From assembly GCA_001704765.1 (NCBI GenBank), contig MBFK01000115.1:58640-122639 (forward strand): a DNA stretch of 64,000 nucleotides, in the 5' to 3' direction. The notes under the pieces are model-generated. The model had not been told where the DNA came from, made no database searches, and saw only the letters and a program-made list of their open reading frames with translations. Below, in pieces: positions 8,325 to 17,101 of this stretch. How positions within the stretch are numbered: the stretch's first letter is position 1; each line of letters begins with the position of its first letter. The translations under genes were made by a program, and so were the position numbers. The stretch is from Sinorhizobium shofinae. Lineage in GTDB: Bacteria; Pseudomonadota; Alphaproteobacteria; Rhizobiales; Rhizobiaceae.

Positions 8325-9845
8325 ATGCGAGCCAAAGCGACCCTGAACCGGGAATACACCATCTCGACTGTCGACAAGCGCGTTTATGGCTCGTTCCTCG
8401 AGCATATGGGCCGCGCCGTCTACACCGGCATCTATGAGCCCGGGCATGGGAAGGCGGATGAGCATGGCTTTCGCTCGGATGTCCTGGGGCTGGTTCGCGA
8501 TCTCGACATGCCGATCGTGCGCTATCCGGGCGGCAACTTCGTTTCCGCCTATCGCTGGGAGGATGGCATCGGTCCAAAGGCCGACCGTCCGGTGCGCCTC
8601 GATCTCGCCTGGCGGACGCGTGAGACCAACCAGGTTGGCGTCAACGAGTTTGCCGATTGGGCGAAACTTGCGAACACCGAGATGATGCTCGCCATGAATC
8701 TCGGTTCACGCGGCCTGGATGACGCTCGCAATTTCCTCGAATATTGCAACCATCCGGGCGGCACCTACTGGAGCGACCTGCGCGCCAAGCACGGCCACAA
8801 GGAGCCGCACAATGTCCGCATCTGGTGCCTCGGCAACGAAATGGACGGGCCCTGGCAAGTGGGGCACAAGAGCGCGGCCGAATATGGCCATCTCGCCAAC
8901 GAGGTGAGTAAGGCCTTCAAATATTTCGACAAGACGCTCGAGACGGTGGTCTGCGGCTCGTCGAACGACAAGATGAAGACCTACCCGGAATGGGAGGCGA
9001 CGGTTCTCGACGCCAGCTATGACAGCGTCGATTACATCTCCTTGCACAAATACTTCGGCAATGAGGAACAGGACACTCTCAACTACTACGCCAAGGCGAT
9101 CGATCTCGATCGTTACATCGTCACGATCGGCGGCGTCATCGATTATATCAAGGCCAAAAAGCGCTCGAAACGCGACGTGAAGATCTGCTTCGACGAGTGG
9201 AATGTCTGGTATCACAATCGCAAGGAGGATGGCGAAAGGATCGCCAGCTGGGACTGGCCAGAGGCGCCGCCACTGCTCGAAGAGCTCTACAATCTCGAGG
9301 ATGCGATCTTCGTCGGCTCTTTGCTCAACGTCTTCATTCGCCGCTCCGACCGCGTCAAGATCGCCTGCATGGCGCAGCTCGTCAACGTCATCGCGCCCAT
9401 CATGACCAAGGCCGGCGGTCCCGCCTGGCGGCAGTCGATCTACTATCCGCTACAATACGCCTCCAGATATGGCCGCGGCACCGCCCTTAACGTATCGGCG
9501 TCGGGTCCCACTTATGACTGCGACCTGGCGCAGGACGTACCCTACCTCGATCTTTCCGCCGTACTGCAGGAAGACGGGAAGTCGATCGCGGTCTTTGCCG
9601 TCAATCGCAGCCTTGACGAGCCGCTCGGCATCACGCTCGACCTTCAAGGCTTCAAGCAGGCCAGGATCCTTCAACATCACATGCTCGAGGGGGACGATCT
9701 CAAGGCGTGCAATTCGGTCGACGATCAGAACCGCATCGTACCCAAGGCGGGGAGGGAGCTTACGGTTGACGAGGCCGGCTCCCTTGTCGGTTCGCTGCCG
9801 CCGAAATCCTATCATTTCGTCCTGTTGTCCGTCGCTTCGGCATGA
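8325..9845 (+). CDS. abfA: Intracellular alpha-L-arabinofuranosidase (GH51)
   Basis: 506 residues, the usual GH51 length, without a signal peptide, so cytoplasmic. The acid/base residue is E172 in GNEMDGPW and the nucleophile is E291 in FDEWNVW, followed by a C-terminal beta domain. It releases L-arabinofuranose from imported arabino-oligosaccharides. The ATG at 8325 is preceded by ACGAGGAAG. It heads a cluster with an ABC importer (ATPase 10014, binding protein 11236, permeases 12578 and 13460) and an ArsR-type regulator, which fits uptake and cleavage of arabinofuranosides. Confidence 0.93.
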   Translation: MRAKATLNREYTISTVDKRVYGSFLEHMGRAVYTGIYEPGHGKADEHGFRSDVLGLVRDLDMPIVRYPGGNFVSAYRWEDGIGPKADRPVRLDLAWRTRETNQVGVNEFADWAKLANTEMMLAMNLGSRGLDDARNFLEYCNHPGGTYWSDLRAKHGHKEPHNVRIWCLGNEMDGPWQVGHKSAAEYGHLANEVSKAFKYFDKTLETVVCGSSNDKMKTYPEWEATVLDASYDSVDYISLHKYFGNEEQDTLNYYAKAIDLDRYIVTIGGVIDYIKAKKRSKRDVKICFDEWNVWYHNRKEDGERIASWDWPEAPPLLEELYNLEDAIFVGSLLNVFIRRSDRVKIACMAQLVNVIAPIMTKAGGPAWRQSIYYPLQYASRYGRGTALNVSASGPTYDCDLAQDVPYLDLSAVLQEDGKSIAVFAVNRSLDEPLGITLDLQGFKQARILQHHMLEGDDLKACNSVDDQNRIVPKAGRELTVDEAGSLVGSLPPKSYHFVLLSVASA

Positions 9846-9856
9846 GTGGGCCTGCC

Positions 9857-9955
9857 GCAGGATCCTCTCAAGTGGAATCGATTTGAGGACAAATCCTGCA
9901 GCAATTCAAAGTGCTAAAGCGATTGCCGCATCTGATCAGACGCGCGGCGCTGTAG
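9857..9955. repeat. RIME-like rhizobial intergenic palindromic element
   Basis: About 99 bp made of two adjacent imperfect palindromes. The first has arms GCAGGAT (9857-9863) and ATCCTGC (9892-9898) around a CTCAAGTGG...TTTGAGGA core. The second runs from CTAAAGCG (9914) to CGGCGCTGTAG (9955) with AGACGCGC/GCATCT inner arms. A linker GCAATTCAAAGTGC joins them. Length, double-palindrome design and wording resemble the Rhizobium-specific intergenic mosaic elements. It lies between the GH51 and ATPase genes and may act as an RNA processing or termination element. Family membership is from memory. Confidence 0.55.
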
Positions 9956-10013
9956 GTTCGGGGATGGTCGGAGGAGCGCGCCCGGACCCTGGCGTTACTA
10001 ATGGGGAGGTCCA

Positions 10014-11102
10014 ATGTCCGGAATCAAATTGACCGGCGTCAGCAAGTCGTTCGGCGCCGTGAAGGTGATCCATGACGTCGACATCGAGATCCAGCAGGGC
10101 GAGTTCGCCGTTTTCGTCGGCCCGTCCGGCTGCGGGAAATCGACGCTGTTGCGCATGATCGCCGGGCTTGAGGAGACGACGGGCGGACAGATCAGGATCG
10201 ACACCGAGGATGTCACCCGAAGGGAGGCCTCGAAGCGTGGCGTCGCCATGGTCTTCCAGTCCTACGCGCTCTACCCGCATCTCTCCGTCTTCGACAACAT
10301 GGCCTTCAGCCTCTCGATTGCCCGGCGTCCCAAGGCGGAGATCGACGCGAAGGTCAGGGCTGCGGCCGACATCCTCAGGCTTGGGGATTACCTGAGCCAT
10401 AAGCCGAGCCAACTTTCCGGCGGGCAGCGCCAGCGCGTGGCCATCGGTCGGGCAATTGTTCGCGAGCCGCGGGTGTTCCTGTTCGACGAGCCGCTGTCCA
10501 ATCTCGATGCGGAGCTCAGGGTGAAGATGCGCATGGAAATCGCCCGCCTGCATCGCCAGATCGGCGCGACGATGATCTATGTCACCCATGACCAGGTCGA
10601 GGCGATGACGCTCGCCGACAAGATCGTCGTCCTGAAGGCGGGCGTCGTACAGCAGGTCGGCGAGCCGCTCGAACTCTACCGCAATCCCGACAACATGTTC
10701 GTCGCGGGTTTTATCGGCTCCCCGGGCATGAACTTCCTGAAGGCGCGGGTGATGTCCGCGGCAGCCGGCCGGCTGGTGGTCGAGCTTGAGGATGCTCCCG
10801 GCGTTCCTTTCGACGTTCCGGGGACAGCCGGTGTTCCCCTGGGCAAGGGAATATTCCTCGGCGTAAGACCGGAACATATCGCGCTTGGTGAAAGGGAAGG
10901 AAGCGTCCCTCTCAAGGCCACGGCCGAGTTCATCGAGGAACTGGGTGGAACCGGCTATTTGCATGCGCTGACGGCGACGGGCGCGGAGATGACGGTCGAA
11001 TGCCGCGGCGAAGAGCGGCCGCATCCCAAGCAGGCGATCCGTCTGAGCCTCGACCCCAAGGAGATGTTCGCCTTCAGCGAGCGGGGTGAACGCCTGCGTT
11101 GA
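10014..11102 (+). CDS. Carbohydrate ABC transporter ATPase (UgpC/MsmX type)
   Basis: 362 residues: Walker A GPSGCGKS (36-43), Q-loop VFQSYALYPH, signature LSGGQRQRVAIGRA, Walker B VFLFDEPLSNLDAELR, then a C-terminal TOBE/OB regulatory region (about 240-362; GVRPEHIALGE). It belongs to the family that powers oligosaccharide and glycerol-phosphate importers. It comes before its binding protein and permeases (11236-14284). Between it and the GH51 gene lies the RIME-like element, and after it a structured intergenic stretch at 11103-11167. Confidence 0.92.
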   Translation: MSGIKLTGVSKSFGAVKVIHDVDIEIQQGEFAVFVGPSGCGKSTLLRMIAGLEETTGGQIRIDTEDVTRREASKRGVAMVFQSYALYPHLSVFDNMAFSLSIARRPKAEIDAKVRAAADILRLGDYLSHKPSQLSGGQRQRVAIGRAIVREPRVFLFDEPLSNLDAELRVKMRMEIARLHRQIGATMIYVTHDQVEAMTLADKIVVLKAGVVQQVGEPLELYRNPDNMFVAGFIGSPGMNFLKARVMSAAAGRLVVELEDAPGVPFDVPGTAGVPLGKGIFLGVRPEHIALGEREGSVPLKATAEFIEELGGTGYLHALTATGAEMTVECRGEERPHPKQAIRLSLDPKEMFAFSERGERLR

Positions 11103-11167
11103 TATCCGAAATTCAGATACACAAGCGAACACGCGAGCCGCCAACAGCGTGGCGTGTCGTTCGGATA
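11103..11167 (+). other. Structured intergenic RNA between ATPase and binding-protein genes
   Basis: The outer arms TATCCGAA (11103-11110) and TTCGGATA (11160-11167) are perfectly complementary. Nested inside are ACACGC (11129-11134) and GCGTGT (11152-11157). The element could block decay from upstream mRNA or separate expression of the ATPase from the strongly expressed binding protein. No T tract follows. Function is inferred. Confidence 0.45.
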
Positions 11168-11235
11168 GGAGGAGTCCGGGCGATGAGTAATGCGGCGTGA
11201 GCCGCCAGATTGGGCATGAAAAGGAGGAGAGAGAC

Positions 11236-12504
11236 GTGAAAAAGCTACTGAGACTTGCCGTTGCTAGTGCGCTGGCGATCCTGCCTTCCGCAGCCGCCTA
11301 TGCGCAGACCGATATCACATGGTGGGATTTCTTGAGCGGCGGCGACGGTGTTCGCATGAAGGCGCTGATCAAGGAGTTCAACGACACGCATCCCGACATC
11401 AAGATCAACGCGACGACGCTCGAATGGGGCGTTCCCTTCTACAGCAAGATCCAGACCTCGGCGGCCGTCGGCCAGCAGCCGGACATCATGACTTATCACC
11501 TGTCACGCTTTCCGCTGGCGATACCATCGGGAATCCTGCGGCCGCTCGCGCCGGAAGAGCTCGCCGCGGCGGGCATCAAGAAAGAGAACTATGTCGAGGC
11601 GAGCTGGAATTCGGCCTCGGCCGACGGCAAGGTTTACGGCATTCCCTTCGACGTTCATTCCATCGTTCTCTACTATAACAAGACTATCCTGAAAGAGGCG
11701 GGCTTGCTGGGCGAGGACGGGCTGCCGAAGGGGCTCGAGGGTCTGGAGAATTTCAACGCCGCGCTCGAAAAGATCAAGGCGGTCGGCAAGGTTCAATATC
11801 CGCTTTCGCTGCACACGGACGAGGGCGGTTCGATGTGGCGGGTGTTCTACACCTTACTTTCCCAGCAAGGCGGGCAATTCATCGAAGGCGACGAGATCCT
11901 GCCGGGCGATGCCGGGGTGAAGGCCTTGACGACGATGGCCAATTGGGTGTCGTCGGGCTATTCGCCACAGCTCATTTCCTACGAGGCCTCGATCGCCCTC
12001 TTCACGTCGGGCAAGGCAGCCATGCACATCAACGGCGTGTGGGAAGTGCCAACCATGGTGGACCTCGCCAAGAACGGCAATCTCGGCTTCGAATGGGGCG
12101 CCATCCAAATTCCAGTGCTGATGGGGCAGCAGGCGACCTGGGCGGATTCGCATGCCTTTGCCGTGCCGAACAGCGAAGCCAGGCCGATCACGCCGGAAAA
12201 GCTGAAGGCCGTGCTCGAGATCGTCGCCTGGATGAACGAACGCAGCCTCTCCTGGGCAAGCGCCGGGCACATCCCGGCCTACAGGCCCGTGACCGAGAGC
12301 GGCGAGTTCAAGGCGATGCAGCCGAATGCGACTTACGCCAAGCTCGCCGACACCGCTGTCTTCGATCCCGTCTCGCCGCTCGCCGGTGTCGGTGGGCCGA
12401 TTTACGAGGCGACGCAGAACTTCATCGTCCCCGCCTTGAACGGCCAGCTCGATCCGCAGGATGCCATCGAACAGATGCGCGAGGAACTGAAGAGCCAGAT
12501 GTAG
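11236..12504 (+). CDS. Carbohydrate ABC transporter binding protein (SBP_bac_1)
   Basis: 422 residues from a GTG at 11236, seven bases after AAGGAGG. It starts with a signal peptide (VKKLLRLAVASALAILP then AYAQ). The mature protein starts TDITWWDFLSGGDG, as in cluster 1 oligosaccharide binding proteins (MalE/UgpB fold). With the GH51 enzyme upstream, arabino-oligosaccharides are the likely ligand. A strong hairpin (12519-12550) follows directly and would protect its transcript. Confidence 0.9.
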   Translation: MKKLLRLAVASALAILPSAAAYAQTDITWWDFLSGGDGVRMKALIKEFNDTHPDIKINATTLEWGVPFYSKIQTSAAVGQQPDIMTYHLSRFPLAIPSGILRPLAPEELAAAGIKKENYVEASWNSASADGKVYGIPFDVHSIVLYYNKTILKEAGLLGEDGLPKGLEGLENFNAALEKIKAVGKVQYPLSLHTDEGGSMWRVFYTLLSQQGGQFIEGDEILPGDAGVKALTTMANWVSSGYSPQLISYEASIALFTSGKAAMHINGVWEVPTMVDLAKNGNLGFEWGAIQIPVLMGQQATWADSHAFAVPNSEARPITPEKLKAVLEIVAWMNERSLSWASAGHIPAYRPVTESGEFKAMQPNATYAKLADTAVFDPVSPLAGVGGPIYEATQNFIVPALNGQLDPQDAIEQMREELKSQM

Positions 12505-12518
12505 CCCTGATGGCGCGC

Positions 12519-12550
12519 AAGACCGACCGGGGCGAGCCCCGGTCGGTCTT
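12519..12550 (+). other. Intra-operon hairpin after the binding-protein gene
   Basis: A perfect 14-bp stem: AAGACCGACCGGGG (12519-12532) and CCCCGGTCGGTCTT (12537-12550) around the tetraloop CGAG. It begins 15 bp after the binding-protein stop and 28 bp before the permease start. There is no U run, so read-through is expected. Such hairpins stabilise the upstream mRNA and create the excess of binding protein over permease, as in malE-malF. Confidence 0.75.
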
Positions 12551-12577
12551 GCGGGGCGGTAGTGGAGGACTATTGCG

Positions 12578-13456
12578 GTGTTGATGAAAGAGGGACGGAG
12601 CAAGGCGCTGGCCGCCGTTTTGATGATCGCGCCGTTCGTGATCACCTACCGGACGGTTTTCGCCTATCCGGTCTACAAGATGTTCGCCTTGAGCTTCACC
12701 GACGCGCCGTTGATCGGCGAAGGCCGGTGGGTCGGCTTCGACAACTATGCCAAGCTGCTCAATCAGAAACTCTTCTTCACGTCGGTGTGGAATACCGGTT
12801 ATTTCGTCGTGCTGACCGTCGTGCCGAACACGCTGATCGGCCTTGGCCTGGCCCTGATGGTCGTGCGTCTCAAGGGCTGGCTGCAAAGCCTCGTGCTGGT
12901 GCTGTTCTTCCTGCCGTATATCCTGCCGGTGTCGGTGGTCACGCAGATCTGGGAGTGGGTACTCGACCAGCAATTCGGCATAGCCCAATACCTTATCGAG
13001 TTCTTCACCGGCAGGCGCATCAGCGTCTTCCGCGATCCCATCTGGGCGATGCCGATGGTGGCGCTCGTCACCATCTGGTGGACCAACGGTTTCAATCTAC
13101 TCCTTTTCATCGCCGGTTTGCGCAACATTCCGGCGGATTACTACGAGGCGGCGACGCTTGACGGCGCGACGCGCTGGCAATGCTTCCAGCGCATCACCTG
13201 GCCGCTGATCTGGCCGGTCACCGCCCTCGTGCTTACGCTACAGCTCATCCTACAGCTCAAGATCTTCGATCAGGTCTACTTGATGACGGAAGGCGGCCCC
13301 TTCAATTCAACCTATGTGCTGCTGCAACTCGTCTATCGCGAGGCGTTTCGCCTGAACCATGGCGGGCTCGGTTCGGCGGTGGCGGTCTTCCTGTTCCTGA
13401 TCATCGTCACCGTTTCGGTGCTGCAATATCAGCTTCTGCGCGTCAGGGGGCGCTGA
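12578..13456 (+). CDS. Carbohydrate ABC transporter permease (MalF/UgpA type)
   Basis: 292 residues from a GTG at 12578 after GTGGAGG; an ATG two codons later is an alternative. Six hydrophobic helices are present, with the EAA loop DYYEAATLDGATRWQCFQRI (about 185-205) that docks on the ATPase. It pairs with the permease at 13460, three bases downstream, and the ATPase at 10014. The same operon carries the GH51 enzyme, so the substrate is probably an arabinofuranoside. Confidence 0.9.
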   Translation: MLMKEGRSKALAAVLMIAPFVITYRTVFAYPVYKMFALSFTDAPLIGEGRWVGFDNYAKLLNQKLFFTSVWNTGYFVVLTVVPNTLIGLGLALMVVRLKGWLQSLVLVLFFLPYILPVSVVTQIWEWVLDQQFGIAQYLIEFFTGRRISVFRDPIWAMPMVALVTIWWTNGFNLLLFIAGLRNIPADYYEAATLDGATRWQCFQRITWPLIWPVTALVLTLQLILQLKIFDQVYLMTEGGPFNSTYVLLQLVYREAFRLNHGGLGSAVAVFLFLIIVTVSVLQYQLLRVRGR

Positions 13457-13459
13457 GCC

Positions 13460-14284
13460 ATGCAACGCAAGACCATTGGCAATATCCTGCTGCTGGCGCT
13501 CACCCTGTGCGTCGCCTGCATGTGGGCCTTTCCGATCTATTGGGCGGTGGTGACGTCCATCAAACCGGAGCACGAGGTTGTCACCAAGACGACCTTCATT
13601 CCGGATGTCTTCAACTTCTCGGCCTATTACTTCGCCTTGTTCGAGACCAATCTTGCCGCCTGGTACGTAAACTCGCTCATCACCTCGATCGGCGTCACGA
13701 TCATCGTCATCCTGATCAGCGTGATGTGCGCCTATGCGTTGTCGCAGATCGTCTTTCCCGGCCGGAGGCTCCTCTACGGCATCATTCTCGCGAGCTTCAT
13801 GGTGCCCTCGCAGGCGCTCGTCGTTTCGCAATTCGTGCTGATGTATCGCTTCGGGCTGATCAACAGCTGGGGCGGCATTATCCTGCCGCAGCTGATCATT
13901 CCAGTGGTGGTGATCGTCTACAAGCAGTTCTTCGACTCTGTGCCGAAGGAGTTGCGCGAGGCGGCGAAGCTCGACGGATGTGGCGATTTCCAGATCCTTT
14001 TCCGGCTTTACCTACCGCTGAACTGGGGGATCACCACGGCGCTCGCCATCATCACCTACATCATGGCCTGGAACGCCTTTCTCTGGCCCTTTCTGGTGAC
14101 GAATTCGGAAGACATGATGACGGTAACCGTAGGCATCACGCAGGTCGACGACGCCTTTGGCGTGAAATATGCGCGTGACATGGCGGTCGCCATCCTCGCG
14201 GCGATGCCGGTCGCGCTTGCCTACCTCCTGTTTCAAAAGCGAGTGACTCAGGCGCTGATGCTGTCATCGGGCATAAAGGGATGA
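13460..14284 (+). CDS. Carbohydrate ABC transporter permease (MalG/UgpE type)
   Basis: 274 residues and six transmembrane segments. The EAA motif is ELREAAKLDGCGDFQI (about 170-185). It follows the first permease gene by three bases, so the two are translationally linked. It is the last transporter gene of the arabinofuranoside cluster; the regulator at 14415 follows after 130 bp with its own putative operator. Confidence 0.9.
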   Translation: MQRKTIGNILLLALTLCVACMWAFPIYWAVVTSIKPEHEVVTKTTFIPDVFNFSAYYFALFETNLAAWYVNSLITSIGVTIIVILISVMCAYALSQIVFPGRRLLYGIILASFMVPSQALVVSQFVLMYRFGLINSWGGIILPQLIIPVVVIVYKQFFDSVPKELREAAKLDGCGDFQILFRLYLPLNWGITTALAIITYIMAWNAFLWPFLVTNSEDMMTVTVGITQVDDAFGVKYARDMAVAILAAMPVALAYLLFQKRVTQALMLSSGIKG

Positions 14285-14353
14285 AGGTGGTCTCGGCGTG
14301 AGGCTTCGCCCGTCGCGCGTCGTTTCTGAAATGAAAACAATGCGACAATTGGC

Positions 14354-14380
14354 GGATCAGCGTGTTATCTACGCAGATCC
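14354..14380. promoter_or_regulatory. 27-bp dyad, likely operator of the ArsR-type gene
   Basis: The dyad has arms GGATCAGCGT (14354-14363) and ACGCAGATCC (14371-14380) separated by 7 bp; nine of ten arm positions pair. It ends 34 bp before the ATG of the ArsR-type regulator, the expected place for autoregulation. The size suits a winged-helix dimer. Binding is an inference. Confidence 0.5.
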
Positions 14381-14414
14381 ACCAGCGCCTGAACCGGAGC
14401 ACCAATAGCAGAGA

Positions 14415-15335
14415 ATGGAGACGAAGCTTCTTACAGTGGACCCGATCAAGGATGTCGAGGTTGTCCAGGCGCTGGGTTCCGCGACGCGGATCGAAATTCT
14501 CAATCTCTTGCGCCAGAAGGGGCCGCTGAACGTCAACGATATCGCTGCCCATATGGGCCTGCCGCAGTCGACGACCGCGACGAACCTCAAGGCGCTCGAA
14601 AGGGCCGGCCTCATCCAGACGCATACCATGAAGGCCTCCAAGGGCAACCAGAAGATCTGCTCCAGCATCTATGGCGAGATCCTGATCCGGTTTGACGATC
14701 GTACCAGCCATTCGGACGACGTGGTGACGGTCAGCATGCCGATCGGCCTTTTCACCGAATTCGAAGCGGAGGCGCCTTGCGGCCTTTGCTCGGTCAATAA
14801 TGTGATCGGCATGCTTGATGTCCAGGAGGTGTTCCTCGATCCGCAGCGAATGCAGGCGGCCCTCCTCTGGTTCACGCGCGGTTATGTGGAATACAAGTTT
14901 CCAAACAACGCCAAGGTGACCGGACGGCCAATCCGCAAGATCGAATTCTCCGCCGAACTGAGCTCCGAAACACCTGCCACCAACGCCAACTGGCCTTCCG
15001 ATATCTCCATCTGGATCAACGGCATGAAGGCCGGTTACTGGACTTCGCCGGGCGACTATGGCGACCGCCGCGGCCTCTATTCACCGGCCTGGTGGAAACT
15101 CAGCGGCTCGCAATATGGCAAGCTCAAGACCTGGAGCATAGACGACCGGGGCACTTGGATCGACGGCGCCATGGTATCAACCCAAACGATTACGTCGCTT
15201 GGTATTGCGGATCATCATTCCATACGCTTCCGCATCGGTATCGATGAAAGGGCCGAAAACCCCGGCGGCCTGAATATCTTCGGCAAGGGTTTCGGCGATT
15301 TTGATCAGGACATCGTCATGACGATTTATTTCTGA
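14415..15335 (+). CDS. ArsR-family regulator with long C-terminal sensory domain
   Basis: 306 residues. The N-terminal winged helix (about 15-85) contains ATRIEILNLL and the recognition part GLPQSTTATNLKALERAGL. Unlike metal-sensing ArsR proteins of about 100 residues, it has some 200 extra residues with CGLC (about 122-125) and a Trp/Tyr-rich part (SDISIWINGMKAGYW, SPAWWKLSG) that looks like a carbohydrate-binding beta structure. It lies at the end of the GH51/ABC cluster and probably controls it in response to a sugar. Metal-binding Cys pairs of classical ArsR proteins are absent. The effector is unknown. Confidence 0.75.
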   Translation: METKLLTVDPIKDVEVVQALGSATRIEILNLLRQKGPLNVNDIAAHMGLPQSTTATNLKALERAGLIQTHTMKASKGNQKICSSIYGEILIRFDDRTSHSDDVVTVSMPIGLFTEFEAEAPCGLCSVNNVIGMLDVQEVFLDPQRMQAALLWFTRGYVEYKFPNNAKVTGRPIRKIEFSAELSSETPATNANWPSDISIWINGMKAGYWTSPGDYGDRRGLYSPAWWKLSGSQYGKLKTWSIDDRGTWIDGAMVSTQTITSLGIADHHSIRFRIGIDERAENPGGLNIFGKGFGDFDQDIVMTIYF

Positions 15336-15365
15336 CCCCGCTCGAACGCGTGGGCGCGCAAATCC

Positions 15366-15668
15366 TTAATAGGCTCTCGCCGGGACAAACAGACAGATCG
15401 TTCTTCCATGATCTTCGCCCGCCGCCGAGCACCAATGATATTCGCCGTCGGGTGATATGCGCACTCTTCTGTCGGAATAGGGGAGGACCTCGCCGGTAGC
15501 GTTGATGATATAGCCCTGTGGGCGCTCGCTTATTGCTGTCTGGTTGACGTGGCGGCAGTCGAAATTCGAGCAGCAGGAGTTCGGGTATTTCCAGCCCTTC
15601 GGCGCGTCATGAGCGAAGGCAAAGGTGTTCGTCGACAATCCGACTAGCAAAAAGAAAATTCCGCGCAT
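15366..15668 (-). CDS. Small exported Cys-containing protein, unknown function
   Basis: 100 residues. There is a signal peptide (about 1-19, ending FAFAHD), then CCSNFDCRHV and a later HWCSAAGEDHGRTICLFVP, giving five Cys in the mature protein, probably in disulphides. The ATG at 15668 is preceded by GAAGGAGATCGCA, a good ribosome site. Proteins of this layout are frequent in rhizobia, but I know no function. It is convergent with the ArsR-type gene 30 bp away. Confidence 0.7.
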   Translation of the reverse strand: MRGIFFLLVGLSTNTFAFAHDAPKGWKYPNSCCSNFDCRHVNQTAISERPQGYIINATGEVLPYSDRRVRISPDGEYHWCSAAGEDHGRTICLFVPARAY

Positions 15669-15989
15669 TGCGATCTCCTTCTACAGCGGAAGTCGAAAGG
15701 CAAGACGCTACATTCGAAGACCGCTATAACCTTTTGGAATATAATCACTTTCTAGATTTCTATCGGGCCAACGCGACACATCGTGATCGACAAGGAACGG
15801 TCGCCAATTCTCCAACGAGAGACATGGTTCAGAACCGACAGCGTTCATTGATGCTTACGAATGGTGAGGATCATCCAAAATGATCCCCACCGGCCGGCGT
15901 TACATTTCAAATCTGGCGAATTGACGTCTTGCCGGCTGCAGATGGGCCGAATGACTACCAGGGATTGCATATGGATCGCAGACGGCTAA
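15669..15989. other. 321-bp intergenic region, no gene recognised
   Basis: The region lies between the start of the small exported protein gene and the stop of the LacI-type gene, and must hold the promoter of the former. A plus-strand reading frame of 71 codons (15668-15883) lacks a ribosome site and family likeness and is not accepted. An AT-rich stretch at 15725-15760 is the only marked feature. No repeat or RNA gene was seen. Confidence 0.5.
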
Positions 15990-17027
15990 TCAGGACTGGT
16001 GGATTTGAAGAGCATCGCTTGCGCCTTCAACGAGTTCCATCGGCCAGAGCTTGTTGGCTGTCGTATGCGGATAATGATGACTGAAGGCCGGCATGGTCGA
16101 GAGCAGCGTTTCGGCCAGAGCAACGCCGAGATCACGCAGCGACAGGCGGAAGCAGGTGAGCGACGGCGAAAGGAACTGGGCGTGCGGACTGTAGCGCCCG
16201 ATGATCGCGATATCACGTCCGGGCCTGACGCCAGCCTCGGACAGGGCCTGGTAAAAGCCGATCGCGATCGTCTCATTGATCAGCACGATCGCGGTCGGGC
16301 GCTCGTCCAGCGCCAGAAGGTCGCGGCCGATCTGGTATCCGCCCGCTTCGTTGGGGGTGGATCGAAAGATCAGGTCCTCATCGAGAGTGAGGCCGTGCGC
16401 TGCCAGTGCCTCGCGGCAGTGTTCGACAAAGACGTAGCCGAGGTTGACGTCGTCGTGCGGCCGCGTGATGGCGATGCGGCGATGTCCGTGCGCAACGAGC
16501 CGGTGGATGGAAGACTGCGCCATGCCCTCGAAATCCAGGTCGAGCCAGGGCTGCCCGGCATCGGTCAGGGTCCGGCCAAGGGTGACGAAGGGAATGTTGC
16601 GTTCGGAAAGGAATTCGACACGGGGATCGTGCCGTTGCGTTGCGGAGAGGATCACCCCGTCGGCAAAGCCGCGGGCCACCACGCGGCGCAGATAGTCGCC
16701 CGGATCCTCCTGGGATGAGCAGAGCAGGGCGACGAGATCGAGCTTGTGCCTGGCGAAAACCGCCTGGACGCCATCGAAGACGCTCATGAAGAACGTATCG
16801 CCCTGACCGGTGATCTCCGTTCCGGTCTGCATCATGAAGCCGATGATGTTGGTCGTTCCCTGGCGCAGGCTTCGCCCCGACTGGTTCGGCACATAGCCGA
16901 GTTCCTTGGCCGCCGCCAACACCCGCTTGCGCGTTTCCTCGTTGACATCCGGGCGGCCGTTCAGCGCTCGGGAGACCGTTCCGATCGATATATCGAGATG
17001 CTGCGCAAGACGCCGAATGCCCTTCAT
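15990..17027 (-). CDS. LacI-family transcriptional repressor
   Basis: 345 residues. The N-terminal LacI helix-turn-helix (1-50; DISIGTVSRALNGRPDVNEE) includes the hinge region, and the rest is a periplasmic-binding-protein-like sugar sensor domain (about 60-340). It is transcribed divergently from the Gfo/Idh/MocA gene at 17162. The perfect palindrome at 17102-17119 in the shared region is its probable operator. It likely represses the sugar catabolism and transport operon 17162-23389. Confidence 0.9.
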   Translation of the reverse strand: MKGIRRLAQHLDISIGTVSRALNGRPDVNEETRKRVLAAAKELGYVPNQSGRSLRQGTTNIIGFMMQTGTEITGQGDTFFMSVFDGVQAVFARHKLDLVALLCSSQEDPGDYLRRVVARGFADGVILSATQRHDPRVEFLSERNIPFVTLGRTLTDAGQPWLDLDFEGMAQSSIHRLVAHGHRRIAITRPHDDVNLGYVFVEHCREALAAHGLTLDEDLIFRSTPNEAGGYQIGRDLLALDERPTAIVLINETIAIGFYQALSEAGVRPGRDIAIIGRYSPHAQFLSPSLTCFRLSLRDLGVALAETLLSTMPAFSHHYPHTTANKLWPMELVEGASDALQIHQS

Positions 17028-17073
17028 TTCGGAGCGTTTCCTCCTCTGCCTGCCCGCCGGTCCCGAATCCCTA

Positions 17074-17101
17074 TTGACATGTTTCGGAAACTCCGCATAG
17101 T
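17074..17101 (+). promoter_or_regulatory. Sigma-70-type promoter of the sugar operon
   Basis: TTGACA (17074-17079) and CATAGT (17096-17101) are separated by 16 bp; the -35 box is a perfect match, the -10 box matches four of six. It points towards the dehydrogenase gene at 17162. The operator palindrome starts directly after the -10 box. A second small dyad GTTTCGGAAAC (17081-17091) lies in the spacer. Confidence 0.55.

Noticed and set aside
15668..15883. 71-codon plus-strand frame in an intergenic region
   Set aside because: No ribosome site, no family likeness and a start overlapping the start of the divergent small exported protein gene.
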